A DNA stretch of 64,000 bases from Bradyrhizobium sp. WSM1417. Lineage in GTDB: Bacteria; Pseudomonadota; Alphaproteobacteria; Rhizobiales; Xanthobacteraceae. The stretch's first letter is position 1. Each line of letters starts with the position of its first letter. The translations under genes were made by a program, and so were the position numbers. A model generated the notes under the pieces. It saw only the letters and a list, made by a program, of their open reading frames with translations. It searched no databases and was not told the origin of the DNA. Location: the NCBI RefSeq assembly GCF_000515415.1, contig NZ_KI911783.1, positions 3,834,392 through 3,898,391 on the forward strand, in the 5' to 3' direction. Positions 42,541-50,847 of this stretch are shown here, in pieces.

Positions 42541-43167
42541 TCATGCGGCTTCGGCGGCAACGTAACCGATCCAGTCGCGGGCGAGCGTCACATCCGCTTG
42601 CGACAATTGATGGCCCGCCGGCAACACCTTGTGTTCGACCCGCGCTCCGGCTTCCGACAACAACGAGGCAAGCTTCGCCGAATTGCTCGCCGGCACGATC
42701 GGATCAGCCTGCCCTGACAGAAGCAGGACAGGCTTGCCGCCGAGCTCAGCCTTGGGCGGATCCGACAGCGGCACCATCGCGCGGAGCAGGATCGCGCCAG
42801 CAAGCGCGTCCGGCTTCAGCAACAACAGCGCGGCTGCGATGTTGGCGCCGTTGGAGAAGCCGACCGCGACCGGTGCAGCGATGCCGTACTGCTTCCGCGC
42901 TTCCGCAACGAAGTCGCCGAGTTCGTGCGCGCGGCGACGCACGTCGTCCTCGTCGAACACGCCTTCGGCAAGGCGGCGGAAGAAACGCGGCATACCGTGC
43001 TCGAGCACGCGGCCGCGCGGCGAGAGCAGGGCCGAGCCGGGCGAGATCATCTTGCCAAGCCCGAGCAGGTCGTTCTCGTCGCCGCCGGTGCCGTGCAGCA
43101 GCAGGAGAGGAGGGGAGCCCGCGCCGGTCGCGGGCTCGAAGCGATGGACGAATGAATTCTCGGTCAC
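42541..43167 (-). CDS. Alpha/beta hydrolase (carboxylesterase/phospholipase family)
   Basis: A 208-residue serine hydrolase of the carboxylesterase type. The oxyanion segment LLLLHGTGGDENDLL, nucleophile motif GFSNG, acid SGQADPIVP and histidine LPAGHQLS complete the triad. The start is GTG 43167, overlapping the stop of the VOC gene, so it is the second gene of that minus-strand operon. Esterases of this kind accompany MhqO-like dioxygenases in quinone-response operons (as MhqD does in Bacillus). A role in quinone or phenolic detoxification is inferred. Confidence 0.9.
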   Translation of the reverse strand: MTENSFVHRFEPATGAGSPPLLLLHGTGGDENDLLGLGKMISPGSALLSPRGRVLEHGMPRFFRRLAEGVFDEDDVRRRAHELGDFVAEARKQYGIAAPVAVGFSNGANIAAALLLLKPDALAGAILLRAMVPLSDPPKAELGGKPVLLLSGQADPIVPASNSAKLASLLSEAGARVEHKVLPAGHQLSQADVTLARDWIGYVAAEAA

Positions 43168-44102
43168 GACACCCTCTCTTCCAAATTCGGCAGAACACCT
43201 TCGATCTGCTTGCGCTGCGCTTCGAGGAAGCTCGGCAGCTTCAGGTCACGTCCCAGCGTCGCGACGGGCTCGTCGACGGCGAAGCCGGGGATGTCGGTCG
43301 CGATCTCGAACAGCACGCCGCCCGGCTCGCGGAAGTAGATCGAGCGGAAGTAATTGCGGTCCCTCTGCTCGGTCGGGTGCAGGCCGTGATTGCTGACGAG
43401 CCTCCCGGCCATCTTGCCCTGCTCGGCATCGTTGGCCGCGCGGAAGGCGATGTGATGCACGGAGCCGCCACCTTGGTGCCCGCGCAGGAAGCCCTTGGCC
43501 TCGTAGATATCGACGACGCTGCCTTCGACATCCCCCGGTGCCTTGAAGCGGATCACGGAGCCTTCGCGCGCCGTCTCCTTGAAGCCGAACACGTCGGTGA
43601 GGACGGCAGCCGTCTTCGCCGCGCTGTCGAGCAGCAAGGTCACCCCGTGGAAGCCGCGGATCGCATGTTCGGCGGGAACGCCGCCGTTGCTCCAGCCGGG
43701 CTCGCTCTCGGCACCGGGAATGCCGACCAGCGCGAGCGCCATGCCATCAGGGTCTGTGAACGGCAGCACGGACTCGCCAAAGCGCTTCTCCAGCGCCTCG
43801 TAGGCGATGCCCTTCTCGACGAAGCGCTGCGTCCAGTAGCCGAGCGAGCGTTGCGGCACGCGGAAGGCGGTCTGATGGGTCTCGCCGACGCCGCGGCGCC
43901 CGGCCGGCACGCCGGCCCAGGGAAAGAAGGTGAGGATTGTGCCGGGGCGGCCGGTCTCGTCGCCATAGTAGAAGTGATAGGTGCCAGGATCGTCGAAATT
44001 GACCGTCTTCTTGACGAAGCGCAGGCCGAGATCCCGGGTGTAGAAGCCGAAATTCCTGATCGGGTCGCCGGCGATCGCGGTCACGTGGTGCAGTCCAGAC
44101 AT
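43164..44102 (-). CDS. VOC-family ring-cleaving dioxygenase-like protein (MhqO type)
   Basis: A 312-residue protein with two vicinal-oxygen-chelate modules. It begins SGLHHVTAIAGDPIRNFGFY, and the second module contains GGSVHHIAFRA and GVLFEIATDIPG, which carry the metal ligands. This pattern matches MhqO/YkcA-like extradiol dioxygenase homologues. ATG 44102 follows GGAGG; the longer frame to 44183 adds an unconserved tail. It is the first gene of the operon and is divergent from the LysR gene at 44232. A function in cleaving hydroquinone-type aromatics is likely but not proven. Confidence 0.9.
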   Translation of the reverse strand: MSGLHHVTAIAGDPIRNFGFYTRDLGLRFVKKTVNFDDPGTYHFYYGDETGRPGTILTFFPWAGVPAGRRGVGETHQTAFRVPQRSLGYWTQRFVEKGIAYEALEKRFGESVLPFTDPDGMALALVGIPGAESEPGWSNGGVPAEHAIRGFHGVTLLLDSAAKTAAVLTDVFGFKETAREGSVIRFKAPGDVEGSVVDIYEAKGFLRGHQGGGSVHHIAFRAANDAEQGKMAGRLVSNHGLHPTEQRDRNYFRSIYFREPGGVLFEIATDIPGFAVDEPVATLGRDLKLPSFLEAQRKQIEGVLPNLEERVS

Positions 44103-44161
44103 TGTCGTCCTCCAAAGCTCCGGGAGCGGTCTTGCTCTGACCGGAAATATCGTTCCGCTTT

Positions 44162-44177
44162 GGATTGGAGACAATCC
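44162..44177. promoter_or_regulatory. LysR-type binding dyad 1 in the divergent promoter
   Basis: GGATTGGAGACAATCC is a perfect 6-bp inverted repeat with a 4-nt centre, lying between the VOC gene and the LysR gene. A related site lies about 40 bp away at 44202-44218. The two sites share GATT-GGA-ACAATC elements, which suggests recognition and activation sites for one LysR regulator. Confidence 0.55.
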
Positions 44178-44201
44178 ATGCAAATATGACGTCTATGTCT
44201 A

Positions 44202-44218
44202 CGATTTGGAAACAATCG
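44202..44218. promoter_or_regulatory. LysR-type binding dyad 2 in the divergent promoter
   Basis: CGATTTGGAAACAATCG has inverted arms CGATT / AATCG and resembles the site at 44162-44177. It ends 13 nt before the regulator start at 44232, so binding here should also repress the regulator's own gene. Confidence 0.55.
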
Positions 44219-44231
44219 CCGGCGCCAGCCC

Positions 44232-45164
44232 ATGGATAAGGTCGCCAGCCTCCGGGCCTTCGTAAAGGTGGTCGAAAGCGGCAGTTTTGCCGAGGCGGGC
44301 CGGCAGTTGCGGCTGTCACGCTCGGCGATCAGCAAATACATTGCCGACCTCGAAGAGAGCCTCGGCGTCCAGCTCCTGAACCGGACCACGCGCCATGCGA
44401 GCCCGACCGAGAACGGCCAGCGCTATTTCGAGCGCGCGGTCGTGATCCTGTCGGAGATCGAGGCGGCCGACCAGGCCGTAGCGCAAGCCCAGTCGGCGCC
44501 GCGCGGCCTGTTGCGCGTCAACGCGCCGATGTCGTTCGGCACTCTGCGGCTCGGGCCGGTGCTCGCCGATTTCATGGCGCGATATCCGGAGCTCCAGCTC
44601 CAGCTCGTGCTCAGCGACGATCTGCTCGATCCCGTCCAGGATGGCTTTGACGTGACCTTGCGGATCGCGGAACTGGAATCGTCGAGCTTGATCGCGCGAA
44701 AAATCATGCCGGTGGCGCGCATGATCTGCGCTTCACCCGATTATCTCGCACGTCACGGCACACCACAACATCCGCAGGATCTGCGCGGCCACGCCTCCCT
44801 GACCTACGGCTTCCTGCTGACGGGCAATCAGTGGAAGCTCACCGGCACCGACGGCGATCACTGGATTCAGCCGACCTGGTCGCTCTGCGTCAACAATGCC
44901 GAAGTGCTGCGTGATGTCGCGATCAACGGCAGGGGGCTCGCGCTGCTCCCGGAGTTCATCGCCGCCGATGCCTTGAGGAGAGGCGAGCTGCGAACGGTGC
45001 TGGACGATTATTCCGCGCCGCCGCTCGCGCTCTATGCGGTCTATCCGCCGACCCGGCATCTCTCGGTGAAGGTGCGGCTGTTCATTGATTTTCTGGTGGA
45101 GCGGTTTGGCCGGGAAAACGAACCTGATGCGCGCAGACGCACTGAGGGATCAGCGGCTCGATGA
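44232..45164 (+). CDS. LysR-family transcriptional regulator
   Basis: A 310-residue LysR regulator with the N-terminal helix-turn-helix (LRAFVKVVESGSFAEAGRQLRLSRSAISKYIADLEESLGVQLLNRTTR, residues 6-54) followed by a substrate-binding domain (PRGLLRVNAPMSFG, DVTLRIAELESSSLIARKI). It is divergent from the VOC-esterase operon across a 129-nt region with two paired dyads. It most likely controls that operon in response to an aromatic or quinone signal and represses itself. The ligand is unknown. Confidence 0.93.
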   Translation: MDKVASLRAFVKVVESGSFAEAGRQLRLSRSAISKYIADLEESLGVQLLNRTTRHASPTENGQRYFERAVVILSEIEAADQAVAQAQSAPRGLLRVNAPMSFGTLRLGPVLADFMARYPELQLQLVLSDDLLDPVQDGFDVTLRIAELESSSLIARKIMPVARMICASPDYLARHGTPQHPQDLRGHASLTYGFLLTGNQWKLTGTDGDHWIQPTWSLCVNNAEVLRDVAINGRGLALLPEFIAADALRRGELRTVLDDYSAPPLALYAVYPPTRHLSVKVRLFIDFLVERFGRENEPDARRRTEGSAAR

Positions 45165-45285
45165 GATGAAGGCCGCTGAGCTTGGTGGACAGGAGATCGG
45201 CCCGGTCGGCCATCGCCTTCAATAGCTGCCACTCGATTGGGCAAAAAGACCAGGTTTGCCCAAGTGTTGAGCGCTGCAAGCCTGC

Positions 45286-45311
45286 AAATCAATCAGCCAA
45301 ATGATTGATTT
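45286..45311. promoter_or_regulatory. AT-rich perfect dyad before the nitrilase transport operon
   Basis: AAATCAATCA (45286-45295) and TGATTGATTT (45302-45311) form a perfect 10-bp inverted repeat with a 6-nt centre GCCAAA, about 120 nt before the permease start. It is strongly AT-rich against its surroundings. It is a probable operator; the LysR-type protein encoded at 49838, at the end of the same gene run, is a candidate. The rest of 45165-45428 contains nothing else recognised. Confidence 0.55.
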
Positions 45312-45428
45312 CAATATGCATTCCTGCACGATCGATTGCACATCTCGCCATTTTCTTTCGGGCTCCCGAAGCCAACACTTCTGGCGCTCACGGCGGAAGG
45401 CGCGCAGCGAGGCGCGAAGACCACGAGG

Positions 45429-46220
45429 ATGCCGATGCAACGGATCAATGAAGCGATATCGAATCCAAAGGTGAAGCGCGCCATCGAACTCGCGATCGGG
45501 CCGCTGCTGCTGTTCGCGTTGTGGTGGATCGCGTTCAAGGGACAGCTGGTCAACAAGGATCTGCTGCCGTCGCCGGTCGACACGCTGCGCGACACCGCGG
45601 CGATCATCGCCGCCGGCAAGATGACAGGTGATTTCGTCCATACCATCGCGCGCGTCGGCTATTCGACCCTGATCGCCGTGGTTGCCGGCGTCCCCATCGG
45701 TATCGTACTCGGTGCCAGGGCCGCGATCTATCGTTCGGTCGAATTCCTGGTGGACTTCTTCCGCTCCACGCCGGCGACCGCATTGTTTCCGCTGTTCCTG
45801 CTGCTCTTCGGCCTTGGCGATTTTGCCAAGATTGCAGTCGCCGCTTTCGCCGCCTGGCTCGTGATTATCTTCAACGTCGCCTACGGCGTGATGAATGCTC
45901 GTCAGACCCGCATCCTCGCAGCGCGCTCAATGGGGGCGTCGTCGCTCCGCATTTTCAAGGACGTCATCTTCTATGAAACCTTGCCGCAGACCTTCATCGG
46001 CCTGCGTACCGCGGTGTCGCTTGCGCTGGTCGTGATTATCGTCGCCGAGATGTTCATAGGCGCGACCGATGGCATCGGTCACCGCATCATCGACGCGCAG
46101 ATCTCGTACTCGCTCACCGATATGTACGGCTCCATTCTGATCGCAGGCGCGATGGGATACGGGCTCAACCTCGTGCTTCTGACGATCGAACGTTCGCTCA
46201 TTCACTGGTCCGGCAAATAG
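45429..46220 (+). CDS. ABC transporter permease (nitrate/sulfonate/taurine type)
   Basis: A 263-residue permease of the SsuC/TauC branch of BPD_transp_1 with six helices. The conserved segment DFFRSTPATALFPLFLLLFGLGDFAKIAVAAF and the loop ARSMGASSLRIFKDVIFYETLPQTFIGLRTAVSLAL are clear. ATG 45429 or 45435 are both possible; the frame opening at 45336 has an unrelated tail. It is the first gene of the operon with binding protein, ATPase and nitrilase, and imports the presumed nitrile or amide substrate. Confidence 0.9.
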   Translation: MPMQRINEAISNPKVKRAIELAIGPLLLFALWWIAFKGQLVNKDLLPSPVDTLRDTAAIIAAGKMTGDFVHTIARVGYSTLIAVVAGVPIGIVLGARAAIYRSVEFLVDFFRSTPATALFPLFLLLFGLGDFAKIAVAAFAAWLVIIFNVAYGVMNARQTRILAARSMGASSLRIFKDVIFYETLPQTFIGLRTAVSLALVVIIVAEMFIGATDGIGHRIIDAQISYSLTDMYGSILIAGAMGYGLNLVLLTIERSLIHWSGK

Positions 46221-46248
46221 TCCGCCTAATCGAAACGAAGAGGCCATC

Positions 46249-47244
46249 ATGCAGATGAAGAGATTTCTTGGAGCATTCGCAGTTTCCACGTTCTTGCTCG
46301 GGATCACCGGCGCACATGCGGCCTGCGACAAGACCGAGAAGGTGACGGCGGTCTGGCTGCCGATCATGCAGACCACCGCCTATTACGTCGCTCTCGAAGA
46401 GAAGCTGTTCGAGAAGGCCTGCATCGAGATTGTTTCCACCAAGATGGAAGCGCCGAACCAGATCATCGACGCGCTGATCGCGGAGCGCGCGGATTTCGGT
46501 CCGCCCGGCGCGGCGGCCGGCATCGCGATGATCGCGGAGGCCAAATTTCCCGGCAAGCTGAAGGTGTTCGGTCTGCAGGGCGGGGGCATCGCCGTCGATC
46601 GCATCAATGACGGCCTGATCGTCAAGCCTGACAGCCCGATCAAGAGCTTTGCCGACCTGAAGGGGAAATCGCTCGGTCACGTTCCGGGCATTCAGTGGCG
46701 CACCATATCCCGCCACATGGTCCGATCGGCGGGCCTCGATCCCGACACCGACGTCAAGCTGGTCGATCTTGCGGTCGCCATGCAGATTCCTGCCGTGGTC
46801 GGCGGCACGGTCGATGCCACGCTGTCGCTCGAGCCGGTCGGATCGATTGCCGTCGCCTCGGGCAAGGCGGCCCGTGCCATGACCAATCCGGTCGCGCGCG
46901 TGATTGCGGATCCGTTTTATTCCGGAGCCTCGCTCATGACCACGAAGTTCCTGAAAGAGCGGCCCGACGCGGCGCGCAAGGTGGTGGCCGTCCTCGACGA
47001 GGCGACCGACCTCGTCAACGCCAATTTCGCAAAGTACAAGCCGATCCTCAGCAAATACACACCCACCAAGGAAGACCAGCTCGAATATCTGGCGCAACCC
47101 TATCTACGCGGCTTCAAGGACCTCAACGAGACCGACATGAAGTCGTACCAGGCGCTGGTCGACATCTTCATCAAGGAAGGCGTCGTGGCAGGCCCAATCA
47201 ATGTCAAGGACAAGGTCCTTGCCAAGTCCGATCTCGGAAATTGA
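46249..47244 (+). CDS. ABC transporter binding protein (NMT1/THI5-like)
   Basis: A 331-residue periplasmic binding protein with a signal peptide (MKRFLGAFAVSTFLLGITGA, cleavage near AHA-A). The pattern VTAVWLPIMQTTAYYVALEEKLFEKACIEI and DALIAERADFGPPGAAAGIA is of the NMT1/SsuA class, which binds sulfonates, taurine, thiamine precursors, nitriles or aromatic acids. It lies between permease and ATPase. The partner enzyme (48120) points to a nitrile, amide or carbamoyl compound as ligand, which is an inference from context. Confidence 0.9.
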   Translation: MQMKRFLGAFAVSTFLLGITGAHAACDKTEKVTAVWLPIMQTTAYYVALEEKLFEKACIEIVSTKMEAPNQIIDALIAERADFGPPGAAAGIAMIAEAKFPGKLKVFGLQGGGIAVDRINDGLIVKPDSPIKSFADLKGKSLGHVPGIQWRTISRHMVRSAGLDPDTDVKLVDLAVAMQIPAVVGGTVDATLSLEPVGSIAVASGKAARAMTNPVARVIADPFYSGASLMTTKFLKERPDAARKVVAVLDEATDLVNANFAKYKPILSKYTPTKEDQLEYLAQPYLRGFKDLNETDMKSYQALVDIFIKEGVVAGPINVKDKVLAKSDLGN

Positions 47245-48093
47245 GTGGACATTCCGATGGGCAAAGTGACCGCGATCCGCAGCGTGGGCCAGCCGCAAAC
47301 CGAGAGCCCGTCACCGGTCCTGTCGCGCAAACCGCGGCAGGCCTATGTGACGGTGCGTGGACTGAGCAAGAGCTTTCAGGGCACGACGATCTACGACGAC
47401 TTCTCGATCGAACTGCCGATGGGAAAGTTCATCTCGGTGTTCGGCCCGAACGGCTGCGGCAAGAGCACCTTCATCAACATGATCTCCGGCCTGATGCCGA
47501 TGGATGCGGGTGAGGTGCTTTACGACGGCCAGACCATCCGCGACACCAGGATATCGTACGTCTTCCAAAACTACAGGGAGGCGCTGTTTCCCTGGATGCG
47601 CGCGATCGACAACATCCATTATCCCCTGAAAGTGATCGGGGTGGATCGCAAGGAGCGCCGCCGGCGCGTCGAAAAGCTGCTCGCGGATTTCGACGTGCCG
47701 TTCGACCTCAACGCCTATCCCTACACGCTTTCCGGAGGCCAGCAGCAGACGGTTTCGATTCTGCGCGCGCTGGTGACCGAACCCGAAGTGCTGTTCCTGG
47801 ACGAGCCTTTCTCTGCGCTGGACTACGAGATGACGCTGTTCATGCGCGAACGGCTCCAGCACATCTTCATGAAGCTGAACACGACGATGCTGCTCGTATC
47901 GCACGATCTCGAGGAGGCCATACAGCTCGCTGACGAGGTCGTGTTGCTGACGCGTCGGCCGACGCGGGTGGCGGAAATTGTTCCGGTGAATCTGCCTTGG
48001 CCACGCGACCTCGACGTCACCACCGGTGAGGGGTTCATCAACCTGAAACGCCATTGCCTCGACCGCTTCTGGCGGGAAGTCAGACGGGACTAA
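47245..48093 (+). CDS. ABC transporter ATP-binding protein (SsuB/TauB type)
   Basis: A 282-residue ATPase: Walker A GPNGCGKST, Q-loop FQNYREALFPWM, signature LSGGQQQTV, Walker B LFLDEPFSALD, H-loop VSHDLEEAI. The start is GTG 47245, directly after the previous stop, or ATG 47257. A 25-residue N-terminal extension rich in Ser and Pro precedes the ATPase core. Signature residue order QQQTV differs slightly from the usual QRQRV. It energises the transporter of the nitrilase operon. Confidence 0.92.
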   Translation: MDIPMGKVTAIRSVGQPQTESPSPVLSRKPRQAYVTVRGLSKSFQGTTIYDDFSIELPMGKFISVFGPNGCGKSTFINMISGLMPMDAGEVLYDGQTIRDTRISYVFQNYREALFPWMRAIDNIHYPLKVIGVDRKERRRRVEKLLADFDVPFDLNAYPYTLSGGQQQTVSILRALVTEPEVLFLDEPFSALDYEMTLFMRERLQHIFMKLNTTMLLVSHDLEEAIQLADEVVLLTRRPTRVAEIVPVNLPWPRDLDVTTGEGFINLKRHCLDRFWREVRRD

Positions 48094-48119
48094 TCAATCC
48101 TCGAAAGATGGAGACCAAC

Positions 48120-49793
48120 ATGACGAAGCGCCGTTTCCGCGCTGCCGCCGTCCAGACGCTCGCCCGCTTGGGAGACTTCGACCACAACATCGCGTTGGCC
48201 ACGCAATATGTCGAGGATGCGGTGCGGCAGGGAGCCGAGCTGGTGGTGTTCCCCGAATGCATGGACACCGGTTACCTCTTCGACTCCGCCGAGCACTGCC
48301 GTGAACTCGCCGAGACCATGAAGGACGGCCCGTTCGTCACGGCTTTGTCCGCGCTGGCCAAAAAGCACCGCATCTACATCGCCAGCGGCGTCACCGAGTG
48401 GGATCCGGACAAAGAGAAGATATTCAATACCGGCATCATGTTCTGCCGAAACGGCGAGACCGTCTGTCATTACCACAAGCAGTTCCTTGCCACGCACGAT
48501 CAGAATTGGTTTGCGTTCGGCGAGCGCGGCTGCCCGGTGGTGGATACAGACCTCGGAAAGATCGGCCTGTTGATTTGCTTCGACGGCCGCATTCCCGAGA
48601 TCTTCCGCTCGATGGCGCTGCAGGGTGCGGAAGTGATCGTGGACATGGCGAATTTCTTCAGCATGGACCAGGCGGACATGTGGGGCCCGGCCCGCAGCTA
48701 CGAGAACGGAATGTGGCTCGTGGCGGCCACCAAGGCCGGCTATGAGCGGTCGATCTACTATCCGGGGGGCAGCATGATCGTCGATCCCAAGGGACGCGTG
48801 CTGTCGAAGGTACCGTATGATACGCACGGTATGGCCGTTGCCGATATCGATCTCGATGCCGCGAACGACAAATCGATCTATTCGGCGAACGACAAGATCG
48901 CCGATCGCCGTCCCGAGACCTACGGCCTGATGGCCCTGCCTTATGAGAAGACGCCGGTCTATGGGATCGCGGAGCAGCCGCTGATCCCGGCGAAATCCGT
49001 TGCCAAGGTCGCGGCGGTGCAGATGCACGTCACCAGGGACAGTCCGGCCGAAGACGTGTTCGACATGGTCGATCACGCGGCCAAGCTCGGCATCAAGGTC
49101 CTCACGTTGCCGGAATACGCATTCTGTCCGACGGCCATTCCGAACGCGGCGGAGGCCGCGGCGCTGGCCGACCAAACGCCGACTTTGCTGGCGAGGATGG
49201 CCGCGATCTCGTCTCGCTATCACTGCCTGATCGCACTCCCTACGGTGGAGCGCGCCGCAGCCGGACTGTACGTGACGACGTTCCTGATCGGGCCGGATGG
49301 GAAGGAGGCTGGGAAGTACCGCAAGACCCATCTGACAGCCGAGGAGCGGACATGGGCGAGGGCGGGCGATGAATATCCGGTGTTCGAGACGCCATTCGGC
49401 CGCATCGGCATCATGTCCGGCTATGACGCGGTATTCCCGGAGGTCTCGCGTTGCCTCGGCATCGCGGCTGCCGATATCATCTTGTGGCCAGCCTCGCTGC
49501 GCGAGCCGTTCGAACGCGAGCTGCTGGCGGTTCCGAGGGCCGAGGACAATCGCGTAGCGGTGGTGCTGGCGAACCGCGTCGACTCGCCCTATCCCGGCGG
49601 AAGCCTCGTGATCCCGCCGACCGGATTTCCGCTCTGGGACATCAACGTCGTAGCGCCGCGCGTTCTCAAGCTGGGCGCCGTCATGCCCAAGCACATCGAT
49701 CTCGCGGTCTGCCGGCAGAAACTGATGATCCCGAAGGTCGACATGTTCGCCAACCGGCTGGTCGAGACCTACGCCCCGATCATCGCCGCCTGA
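48120..49793 (+). CDS. Tandem two-domain nitrilase-superfamily hydrolase, second domain lacking the catalytic cysteine
   Basis: A 557-residue protein, twice the usual nitrilase length. Domain 1 (about 1-275) has the full Glu-Lys-Cys triad: E46 (FPECMDTGY), K120 (HYHKQFL), C153 (LLICFDGRIPE). Domain 2 (about 290-555) repeats the fold with E332 (LPEYAF) and K402 (KYRKTHL), but the nucleophile position is Gly434 (IMSGYDAVFPE); the codon GGC is one base from TGC. So one active and one pseudo-active domain are fused. ATG 48120 with GGAG 6 nt upstream is preferred over 48108. It follows the transporter genes, so it likely hydrolyses the imported nitrile, amide or carbamoyl compound. The exact substrate is unknown. 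Confidence 0.92.
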   Translation: MTKRRFRAAAVQTLARLGDFDHNIALATQYVEDAVRQGAELVVFPECMDTGYLFDSAEHCRELAETMKDGPFVTALSALAKKHRIYIASGVTEWDPDKEKIFNTGIMFCRNGETVCHYHKQFLATHDQNWFAFGERGCPVVDTDLGKIGLLICFDGRIPEIFRSMALQGAEVIVDMANFFSMDQADMWGPARSYENGMWLVAATKAGYERSIYYPGGSMIVDPKGRVLSKVPYDTHGMAVADIDLDAANDKSIYSANDKIADRRPETYGLMALPYEKTPVYGIAEQPLIPAKSVAKVAAVQMHVTRDSPAEDVFDMVDHAAKLGIKVLTLPEYAFCPTAIPNAAEAAALADQTPTLLARMAAISSRYHCLIALPTVERAAAGLYVTTFLIGPDGKEAGKYRKTHLTAEERTWARAGDEYPVFETPFGRIGIMSGYDAVFPEVSRCLGIAAADIILWPASLREPFERELLAVPRAEDNRVAVVLANRVDSPYPGGSLVIPPTGFPLWDINVVAPRVLKLGAVMPKHIDLAVCRQKLMIPKVDMFANRLVETYAPIIAA

Positions 49794-49810
49794 CGGTTGC
49801 GGTGCCGGCC

Positions 49811-49864
49811 GATATGCCCGAAAGTGGCGAGTGTTAGATGCCAAAGCTCGCGAACGGGCATATC
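49811..49864 (+). promoter_or_regulatory. Nested inverted repeat enclosing the annotated LysR start codon
   Basis: GATATGCCCG (49811-49820) and CGGGCATATC (49855-49864) are perfect inverted arms, with an inner GCGAG / CTCGC pair (49827-49831 and 49847-49851). The ATG at 49838 lies in the terminal loop. It could fold in the mRNA and hide the start region, or be a protein-binding dyad if translation really starts at GTG 49877. Confidence 0.5.
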
Positions 49865-50812
49865 AGGACGGCCGAGGTGGCAAAGGCTGCACGAACCCTG
49901 CGTTATAATTGGGATGACGTCATCTTCTTCCTGGAGGTTGCGCGCACCCGCAATCTCGTTCGCGCGGGCCAAAAGTTGAAGGTCGACCACACGACCGTCA
50001 GCCGTCGGGTGAGGGAACTCGAACGCAGCCTCAACACTACGCTGTTCAAGCGCAGCAAGGCAGGCTTCGCCCTGACTGAAGCCGGTGTGCGGCTGCTCCA
50101 GTTTGCCGAAGGCATGGAGAACAACGCCAACGCCATCATCGAGACCGTGGTCGGTTCCGAGAACGCGGACGCCGCCGGAGCAGTGCGTATTGCGGCCATG
50201 GAAGGCATCGGCAGCATGTACCTGACGAGATGCATGGCCGCCTTCAGCAAGGCGTGGCCCTCGATCCAGGTCGAGTTAATCACCGATACCCGTCTCCTCG
50301 ACATGACGCGGCGCGAGGCGGATATCTTCATCAGCTTCTTCAAGCCAAAGGGAAGGCGACTCTCGGTCAAGAAGATCGGCGAGTTCAGGAGCTTTCTTTA
50401 CGCCTCCAGCGGTTACCTGCATCGCGCACAGGCACCTTCCGACCTGAAGGACCTGGACAATCACGACTTCGTCGATTTCATTGACGAGCACATCCACATC
50501 AAGGAGAACCGCTGGCTGTCCGACATCCTGCGGCCGGCCCACGTCGTCTTCCGCAGTACCAGCCTGGTCTCACAATATGTGGCCGCATCGAACGGGCTCG
50601 GCATCGCCATGCTGCCGTCCTACGTAGCCGCCCACAACAAGGATCTGCGTCCGATCCTGCCCAGCTATTTTTCCGTCCGCGATATCTGGTTATCGGTCCA
50701 CGAGGACCTGCTGCACATCTCCCGCATCAAGGCTCTGATGGGGTTCCTCGAGAAACGCGTTGCGGCCGATGTCGATTTCCTGATGTCGGCGAGCCATCAC
50801 GCACAGGCATAA
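49838..50812 (+). CDS. LysR-family transcriptional regulator of the nitrilase operon
   Basis: A 324-residue LysR-type regulator. The helix-turn-helix DDVIFFLEVARTRNLVRAGQKLKVDHTTVSRRVRELERSL starts near residue 25, so the N-terminus is about 20 residues longer than usual. The ligand domain follows (AGAVRIAAMEGIGSMYLT, TRREADIFISFF). The annotated ATG 49838 lies within a strong inverted repeat; GTG 49877, preceded by AGGA, would give a normal-length N-terminus. It follows the nitrilase gene in the same direction and probably controls the 45429-49793 operon. Its family is clear; its start and inducer are not. Confidence 0.9.
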   Translation: MPKLANGHIRTAEVAKAARTLRYNWDDVIFFLEVARTRNLVRAGQKLKVDHTTVSRRVRELERSLNTTLFKRSKAGFALTEAGVRLLQFAEGMENNANAIIETVVGSENADAAGAVRIAAMEGIGSMYLTRCMAAFSKAWPSIQVELITDTRLLDMTRREADIFISFFKPKGRRLSVKKIGEFRSFLYASSGYLHRAQAPSDLKDLDNHDFVDFIDEHIHIKENRWLSDILRPAHVVFRSTSLVSQYVAASNGLGIAMLPSYVAAHNKDLRPILPSYFSVRDIWLSVHEDLLHISRIKALMGFLEKRVAADVDFLMSASHHAQA

Positions 50813-50847
50813 GGCTCGTTGCCCGAAGCGCTAGTGGCCGAACGCTG

